Source of the DNA: Acanthaster planci
Taxonomy: Eukaryota > Echinodermata > Asteroidea > Valvatida > Acanthasteridae
NCBI RefSeq assembly: GCF_001949145.1
Contig: NW_019091454.1
Location: 167,363 to 207,491 of the forward strand
Direction of reading: 5' to 3'
Length of the DNA: 40,129 nucleotides
This document shows, in pieces, positions 13,501 through 22,500 of this stretch (its first letter is position 1; each line of letters starts with the position of its first letter). The notes below the pieces were generated by a model. That model was given only the letters and a program-made list of their open reading frames with translations. It searched no databases and was not told the origin of the DNA. The position numbers were made by a program, and so were the translations under genes.

Positions 13501-16500
13501 ACTTGAAAAGAAGGCAGAACACAAATGGCAGTGTTTTGCCAAGGTAATTATTACATTGAATAAAAACTCATATCTTTGCTAAAAAAAAACAACACATCAA
13601 AAACCAAAATGCCAGTTCAAAATGTAATTGATTCCTACAGTAGCCAGCATATGAATGGGTTAAAGTATGTAAAGAACCTTCCAATGTGTACATGTACGTG
13701 GAGAACTTCAGACATACATGTATATGTAAGCTCCCCTCCTTGAAAGACATTGCCAATCTAGTTCCTGAGGCAAACGTCTGATACCTGGATAGTATCCTCT
13801 TACATGTATGCCCATTAATATTGGAAAAGTGACCATGAGACTTCAAAAATAACTAAAGCAGGGTTTCCATCTGAGAGAGATTAGTTACAAACCTATCACT
13901 ACAAACCTATCACTACAATCCAGTATATCTCACCTTGTGATACATGTACAAAGTTTCATCCGCACAAGCATCCATCTGAACACTGGCCCAGAACCACTAA
14001 CAATATAAAAATCATTATTTAAATTACCATTAAACACAAGCAATACAATTCAATTCACTATTACTGTCTCGACGATCAGTAACCAACCAGTAGTGTTTGA
14101 GGCTTAGGGTTATGACTTCAGTCTCAACGGCAGTCCTTTTGCAAATTTGCGACTTTTTGGAATGGCAGTGTTTCAACATTCACATCCCAACCTCCAAAGT
14201 AGCCAGTAAACACAGCCATACATGTACATTTGTACTTCATGTACATGTACTGTGCATCAGCTAGAATTCTAACATATTCTTTTATTTCAAGAAAATTTAC
14301 AACTCTGGGAAGGATGCAGTTCTCATCAATCAGGGTTATATACACTGAAAGTGAACATAATTTTACTTCAGATTATGGACGGAAAATACAGAGCAATTCT
14401 AAATCCCTGCAGACATGGCCAACAATAATTAATGTTTTAATTGAGAGCTTAAGGTGCAAGCTAAACATTTGACCAAATGTTTTTTAAAAGGTGACCCTAA
14501 ACCAGAAACACAGATACTCCACAATATCAATGACAGTGTTTGTGTGTATTAAACCATGTAAACCAACCTCCTGCTTCACCAGTTTCACATCATGATTAGT
14601 AGCCATCTCTATGGTTGCATTGTTTTCAATGACAAGGTGTGTACAGTTGGTACCTCCTATCGCAACATGGGTACCACCTGCCACAAAGGGAAACATGAGT
14701 TACTTACACCTGAAACACTCCGATATGCCTTAACTTATATGCACATTTTCAAGTGAACAGCAAGCAGAATTGAGCAGAAGAAATATCACATCTCAGCCCC
14801 CCCAAAAAACCCAACTCAGATTTGACTATAAATGAGTTCATACACTGTACTCTAGAAATAGTGACTGTTTTAAATGTACATGTACATGTACATGTACCTT
14901 CATCTGCAATGTGTGTAGGTAGCCTCTGAAGTGACAGAGCAATTTATGTTGTGAAGAGAAATATAGCACACTCAAACAATCATTGAAAAAAAGGCCAGCC
15001 ATACGAGTTGAGATGCAGTCTTATAACCAATCATCCACAGAATCTATCCTATCAGGCCCAACACAATTAGTCTCTTGTTCCTTTCAAAGTCCCCCATGAA
15101 ATAGTTCCACCCACCCAGGCACAATGTATGGACAAGGAATTTGGACTGCTACTAGCAGAGTACCTTGGATGTAAGGCACATGGGCTGTTCCATGAAGTTG
15201 GGGAGTACAGACATGTACATTTATCTGTAAATGAGCTCTGTGTACAAGTATGTAGCTCCTCAGAATAACTGAATTGTTGTGGATATAGTTAAAGATCTAG
15301 TTGTTCTTAGAATGTTTATCAGCATGACATGTTTGTGAAAAACAGATTAGCCAGGAACACAACACATCATTCCTAATTAGTACGAAGGAAATTTAATGGG
15401 AAGTCTTAAGGATATTCCAAGAAATCTATTCATTACCTCTACATGTACTGTATACATGTCCATGTATGTATATACCATACTCTTTTATGGTGAAAAATAT
15501 AACATCGAGATACATGTACATGTATGTAAACTTTAACTGTAACATATACTTTTACTTATCTAGAGTAAAAAGATGTTTGAAAATTCCAAGCAGCACAACG
15601 GCAGTATTTTAAGAATGATACATGTACATGTACCGGTATAGCATGTTCTTTGCCACTTACATGTACTGTATTTTAAGAGAACTAGTACTCATGGTGGAAA
15701 GAACTGAAATCCAAACCCAATAAAAATGGTTTGGTGTTGGATCATCAACCTGTTCTCTCCAAAGCATAATCATGCTTAATACAGTAAATTCAATACTTGT
15801 GAGCAGTGTTGTAGTACTTGTACTTGAGTACTGTTTTCAGAGTACTCGTGTCTTACTTGTACTCAAATTTCTGAGTACTTGTACTCAAACAACATTTCTT
15901 ATACTCAAGCTGCAAAATACTCAAAATAAAACAGTACTCAAGCAGATACTCGTTTAATAGTACTTGATAAAAAAATCCTTTAAATCCCATAACAGCCGCT
16001 GAAATACAATTGATCCTTGCAGACTGATATTTGGTATGGTCTGACAAACACAAGGCCTACATGTACACATTTGTTTTGCCAAGGAGCCTAAAATACATGT
16101 ACTCAGTTTTGGGACTAAATACTGTATAATCTGCAACTTTATCTACATGTATATACTGATTTGGGAATGCTATGACAGATTTTTGCAAAAAAAGTTTGTA
16201 GATTCATTGTTCATATTCATTTAAACATTTTGAAGTTGCTCTTTCATCTAATGTTCAGTTTCCCACATCCTGTCAATTTTATAAATGACAGCACAACCAT
16301 TTATCAAGGTTTGGTTTCCAATCGCCACGTATTTACCTTGTGTCACAGTAACTTCTTCCATGTGTTTTTGCTCATCTGCAGAAAATCCAACAAAGGACAG
16401 CACACAGTGGAAGAATGGTGGCATCTTATACTGCAGCTGCAAACAAAGGATCATACATGTACATACCATTATGTACGTGTATTACATGAAGCAATGTACA

Positions 16501-19500
16501 GTGTGCCTCCTACCATATGTACATGTATATTGCTAAAATGGGCTAACATGCTAATGTTTGAGCCAGAATTTTCATTTTTGCTTTGTACATTCCTGAATAA
16601 TGACTTACAGTACAGGTCAGAATAATAGCCGACACGCTAACACGATCAGTGAACCTGACCACTGTTCAATACACGCTTTGCGGCTTTACCGTGCACTGCT
16701 GGTCCAAAGCACGATAAGGCTGACCCTGGACCTCATTATCTCGGCAGGGCTTGTGACCAACAATGTGTAGTGAACCACTGCACACACAGAGCCATCGCTC
16801 CAGCTTCGTGTATTTGTGCAAGTGTTTGTATATGCACATGTACATGTGTGTGTACAATGTATACTGCATGGCAGTGTACTGAATAAGGGAAATCACATAC
16901 GTGTAGTGCTTGGCTGGCAAGATGACCATCTTGAAGTATCAAAATATGTATCACTATCACAGCCATTTTCTTTTGTTTTGGATCTCGAAAGTTGTTCACT
17001 CACATCTAGATTACATCTACAAAATGTCAAATTTCAGTGATTAACTGACCAGTAGTCGGACGTGTGTAATTAGCTACTACAAAACTTTTTCCCAAATGTA
17101 AGCTTTGAATTTTAAACTCACGGGATCGACTGGAGTGCAGTGACGACGACACTTTTCTAGCTGGTTCTAATGCTAGATCGGTTTTAAGCAATTCCTGATT
17201 GCGCGAAAACTTTTTTCACAAATAAACATTAACCATGAAAGAAATCCATTCCTCAGACAGAACTATTATAACCAGCTGATTTTACAATGAAGTATTTCTT
17301 ATTTTATGGAAATTTAGTTCATGTATCAGAATTCCAGTAAATAAAAAAAAAAACACCCACTGAACTAGCATAAATTTAACTTGACTTTTTCATTTGCTAC
17401 CATGCCACATGTGCTGCAACCATTGCTGAGATCATGCCGAGACCAAGCTATCACGAAACTACATTTGTACAACCACCCGAGCGCTTTTATCCCAACCACC
17501 AATCATATATCAAAACAAGTGTATAGCATATTCATTTTGAAACAGTGCTAACAAATGCAAAGCTACAGCTCTTACACGTCACACGACACGCATATGAAGT
17601 TCAAATGGGCACTACTTTATCCGTTGTGTGCAACTTGTGCATGCACGTCACTAGCCTAGCACTAGCGCTATGCGCTAGTGCAGACCTGACTTTTGTGTGA
17701 CCCAACCTTTTGTTTCACTACGATCTTTGCCGTTCAGTTTGGTCCTAATACTGTCACAGAGTGATTTTTAGGTAATTTTCCAGCTCAAAGGTCGAAAACT
17801 GATGGGAAAAATCCCCACCTCACATTGAAATTCTTTTCACGCAATTTTGAACACACTGAGCTCAAGTGTGTATGCTAGGATCGCCACTGTGGGGGCCGTC
17901 TTGACTGAAATTTGGCTAGCGGACCGGCAAGGTCAAACCCCGTTTATATTTTGTGAATTTCTAACAAAATAGTTTTCTCTAATTTAGGAAATGTTTTGTT
18001 ATAAAAACTGCTAGTTATAACCGTCTCAATTGAAAAATTGATTTCATTTTCTGAGCCTGATTCAGAAGGTTTGGCAGCAATTCAGACAAATTAACCAAAA
18101 GTGTTGTCAGCATGGCACTTTCATCGATTCTGTATGAACAAACAAAAACGCTTTATCTTTGAAAATGATTTTGTGATGCCTGCTACATACAAGGTAAACT
18201 ACTGACAACATTTCCATGGAATTTGAAGATAACTTGAGCTGCAGTCAAACTGAATACTTTTCATTGTGGGAAACTAGGAAAATGACTGCTCTGGTCAACA
18301 AATGCCTGGCTGTTCTTGGGTTTACGTGTAGCATGTGCATGTTTATACTCAGTAGATCAGATTGCAGTGTCGGCCTTCTCTGTTATGCAGGGGTCAGCGT
18401 GTTTTGTGTTTGCAGTTACCTCCTTTCATGTCTGTTTGACTCAATACACGCTGACACGGTAAACGTGTTTGTGTGTCGGCTAAAATTATGACCTGTACCG
18501 TACATTTTCTAAAGCCTTGATAACAAGGTACATGTAGGATAGAATGCTCACCATGGCTTCTGTAGTTGCAGATATCTGTGTATCATGCCTATTTTGCCAG
18601 GCTGTGTAAATCCATTCTTTAGTCATGACAGGTGTTCCAAGACTGACTGCTACCTGCGAGTGAGTAATAAGACGTATATAACGTTCATGTAATAAAGATA
18701 GTAATGAGCTTACATGCCTAACAAAGAATGGACAGCATTAAGACATGCATAAGAATTTACATACATTTTGTACAACTTCAGAACTATGGGATAATGGAAG
18801 ACATTGAGATGCTTGGTGGTCGCAGATAGACTGGTCCTTGGTCACAGTTGTGCGTACGCTCAGGACATGTACCATGTACCATGCATGCCTAGTACTGTGT
18901 GCCTGCCCAGAGCTGGCAAAAGGTCCAGTATGACTGCCATTATCAAATATCTCATAATTACCCATTGCCCTACGGAGTCCTATTATTCTTCAATATGACA
19001 ACTGTTACAAGTACATGTCTAGTTTCCAGCCAAAATCCTAGGAAGCACAGCTATTTAGAGGCATATATAACCTACCCTAAATTTATTGCCAGTGGTTGCA
19101 TTAGCAACCAGGTGAGTGACTTTAGTGCTGAAGTCTCTACGAACACTGCCTCCCATATGATGAACCAACTCAGCAAGACGCTTCAGTTCTTCCTTCTCAA
19201 CAAAGCCAGTGAAGCAAATAACAAGTTGAGACATGTGACAGCAGTACAAGGGTCGACTAGTAAAGGGCAGAGGCTATGGACAGAACAAGACAGTTATTAT
19301 TATCCAGGAGTCAATGAAGGGAGTGTGGTAATGGCACAGAGCTACATGTANNNNNNNNNNNNNNNNNNNNNNNNNNNNNNNNNNNNNNNNNNNNNNNNNN
19401 NNNNNNNNNNNNNNNNNNNNNNNNNNNNNNNNNNNNNNNNNNNNNNNNNNNNNNNNNNNNNNNNNNNNNNNNNNNNNNNNNNNNNNNNNNNNNNNNNNNN

Positions 19501-22500
19501 NNNNNNNNNNNNNNNNNNNNNNNNNNNNNNNNNNNNNNNNNNNNNNNNNNNNNNNNNNNNNNNNNNNNNNNNNNNNNNNNNNNNNNNNNNNNNNNNNNNN
19601 NNNNNNNNNNNNNNNNNNNNNNNNNNNNNNNNNNNNNNNNNNNNNNNNNNNNNNNNNNNNNNNNNNNNNNNNNNNNNNNNNNNNNNNNNNNNNNNNNNNN
19701 NNNNNNNNNNNNNNNNNNNNNNNNNNNNNNNNNNNNNNNNNNNNNNNNNNNNNNNNNNNNNNNNNNNNNNNNNNNNNNNNNNNNNNNNNNNNNNNNNNNN
19801 NNNNNNNNNNNNNNNNNNNNNNNNNNNNNNNNNNNNNNNNNNNNNNNNNNNNNNNNNNNNNNNNNNNNNNNNNNNNNNNNNNNNNNNNNNNNNNNNNNNN
19901 NNNNNNNNNNNNNNNNNNNNNNNNNNNNNNNNNNNNNNNNNNNNNNNNNNNNNNNNNNNNNNNNNNNNNNNNNNNNNNNNNNNNNNNNNNNNNNNNNNNN
20001 NNNNNNNNNNNNNNNNNNNNNNNNNNNNNNNNNNNNNNNNNNNNNNNNNNNNNNNNNNNNNNNNNNNNNNNNNNNNNNNNNNNNNNNNNNNNNNNNNNNN
20101 NNNNNNNTGGAACTGTTGTATAATCATTAAATACACAGATTTCACTTGAAAGGAAGTACAGGTACCGTACATGTAAATAACAGCCTCTGTCAATCTGTAA
20201 AGTATTTCTGCCCAGAATGCTGTTATTTTTAAGAAAACAAGAACTTCATTCTTTTTTTCTCACGATGGTTGGCTGACCATCGTTTAATTGATTTATTTTA
20301 CACATCACACGGCTGAGTTTTGTATGTACATGAATGTGTACATGTAGTGTGTGCAGATGTATGTGAGAGTCCAAACAGGTACATGTACGTGTACTGGTAA
20401 TACTAAAAGTGGCTAAAAACTCACCAGCATAAATTCACCAAATGCAAAGTAAACTAAAACTTGAGGAAACTAAATGTAGGGTACAAAGTAAAGTATAATT
20501 TAGACCAGTTTGAAGTTAACTCTTATTTAACAAAAGGATTTCTTCAAGCAAAAGTTGCTCACTCAAAATCATCCTAAAAGCATAATGGTACAGTCCAAAC
20601 ATTGTGGCTGTCTCCGAACTGCATAGCGAGAGGATTTTCATCAACAAAAAGTAAATTTCCAGACGTTAAACCTCCCATGTTTCTAGCTACATATATAATA
20701 TTCCCACTTTGCCCATAATTATCAATTAGTCAAATCAGAATAGAGTTTTAGACTTCCATTGATGGTCTTGTACAAGTAACATGACAATACTTATTGTATC
20801 AGTGTCATAGACAAGAGTCCACTGCATACATGTACAAGTACTTCATACTTTGATGAAGTTCTTTCCTTGAATCCACAGAGCTACTGTACATGTACATTGT
20901 TGAACAGATGTATTACTCCGAGGAAGTGATTAAGAGCTGTTGAAAACTGCTCTTTTAAAGGGAAAGAGAACCTGTCATGTCTGTTCTCCACCCTGACCCT
21001 GCAGGTGTTGTTCGCTTACTGTAACGCCCTGTAGTTCATGCAATTGGCACACGATAAATTAGAGGTTCGTTGAAAATGCTTTTGTGCTTTTCTCAACATT
21101 TCTCAAAGCAGTTGCCGTAACTCAAGCATGAAACAAGTCATTGGAATGAAAGCTGTGTAAATCTTATACATGTACAGTACCCCATAATCGCCAATCTTGT
21201 GAAACTACGGCAAAAAAAACCAAACCTTTAAAAGCATGCTTCTTATAAATCTTTGGAAGTCAAAACAAAATAAAAAATGTGCTAATAATGTGTTCGCATA
21301 ATGTTAAGTGAAGTTTGAGAAAAAATTGACTGATATATGTACATGTACACTACATACATATTTTGTACACACAAGCGGTGCAAGCAAGCTTGTCAATTAC
21401 AATGTACATCTACATGTAGTACACTCTAAATGTGTACACGCACATCCTTTCTATGTGTACATATACATGTACTGTACTTTCACAATGAATATTCCTCAAG
21501 CAAGCAAGCATTGTCTTTCTTGTAGTTACCGACACCTACATGTATACACCATGATCACTTTGCAACACTACAATTGTTTAGACAAACCTGTTTATTGGCA
21601 GCACATTGATACGTGACAGGAGGTCCCAGTATTTTACAGCCACTGCGTCTCAAGTTCTCAAATGCTTCTCCTTCAAACTCATCCAGAACAAAGATGGTTT
21701 CAACTCCAGCTGGCTCCATCACATTCTCTATACCTGTCTCTGATGTCGTAAATGGCAAGCTAAGAGTCTGCAAGGCAATGCAACATGACTCAACAAAATA
21801 TAACCATATGCAAGTAAATGAATACAGCAAGAATCTGGCCTGCCGGGAAAGCTTGTCTGTTCATTTCACATGCAGATATGAAAGGCAAGTTGGGAAACAA
21901 AAGGACCTAAATTACAAGTACATTTACAAATTTTTTTAAACCAAAAGATAAGTAAATGTGGCAAAACCATGGGTTTGACTTTCTCCAAAAACTACCGGTA
22001 CAGACACCATAAACTGCAGGAAAAAAATACAAAATAAAATTAGACTTATTGAACTGATTTCACTCACTCTTTGGCAGAAAAAAATTCTCCAAAATTCCCA
22101 TTGAGGAAATTATTAGACAGGTCAGTATTTCAAAAGCCAAAGTTGAGGTCTCTATTACCCCTATACATGTACATTTGAAAAAAAAAATATTTTCTGCATT
22201 GATTTGCACGATTGATTTCATGATTTCTGCATATAAGATTAAACAAGACTAAACAGGTGCATGCCAAACTTTTCTACAAGAGCGCATAATAATTCCATAG
22301 TCTGGTGGCATGACTATGAAACAACTGCACTGTACATGTAGATTTAAAGACTAGATGTATACATGTATGTACATACATGTATACGGTACATACCAGAGCA
22401 TACATGTACATGTACACTACATGTATAGTGTATACATGTACGTGTATAGTGTACAATGTACATCATGTACATGAGCATGACTTCCAAAGCCCTGCACAAT

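Noticed and set aside
13941-13948. TACATGTA inside ECT2 exon 8 as an excision scar
   Set aside because: It encodes residues that align with the human protein without an added dipeptide, so it is probably native.
18216-18491. 91-codon open frame on the plus strand with hydrophobic, Cys-rich stretches, opposite ECT2 intron 5
   Set aside because: It has no recognisable domain, no homologous motif, and overlaps the terminus of the putative DNA transposon; membrane-like composition can arise from T-rich DNA.
19342-20193. Long open frames across 19351-20107
   Set aside because: They are artefacts of the run of N.
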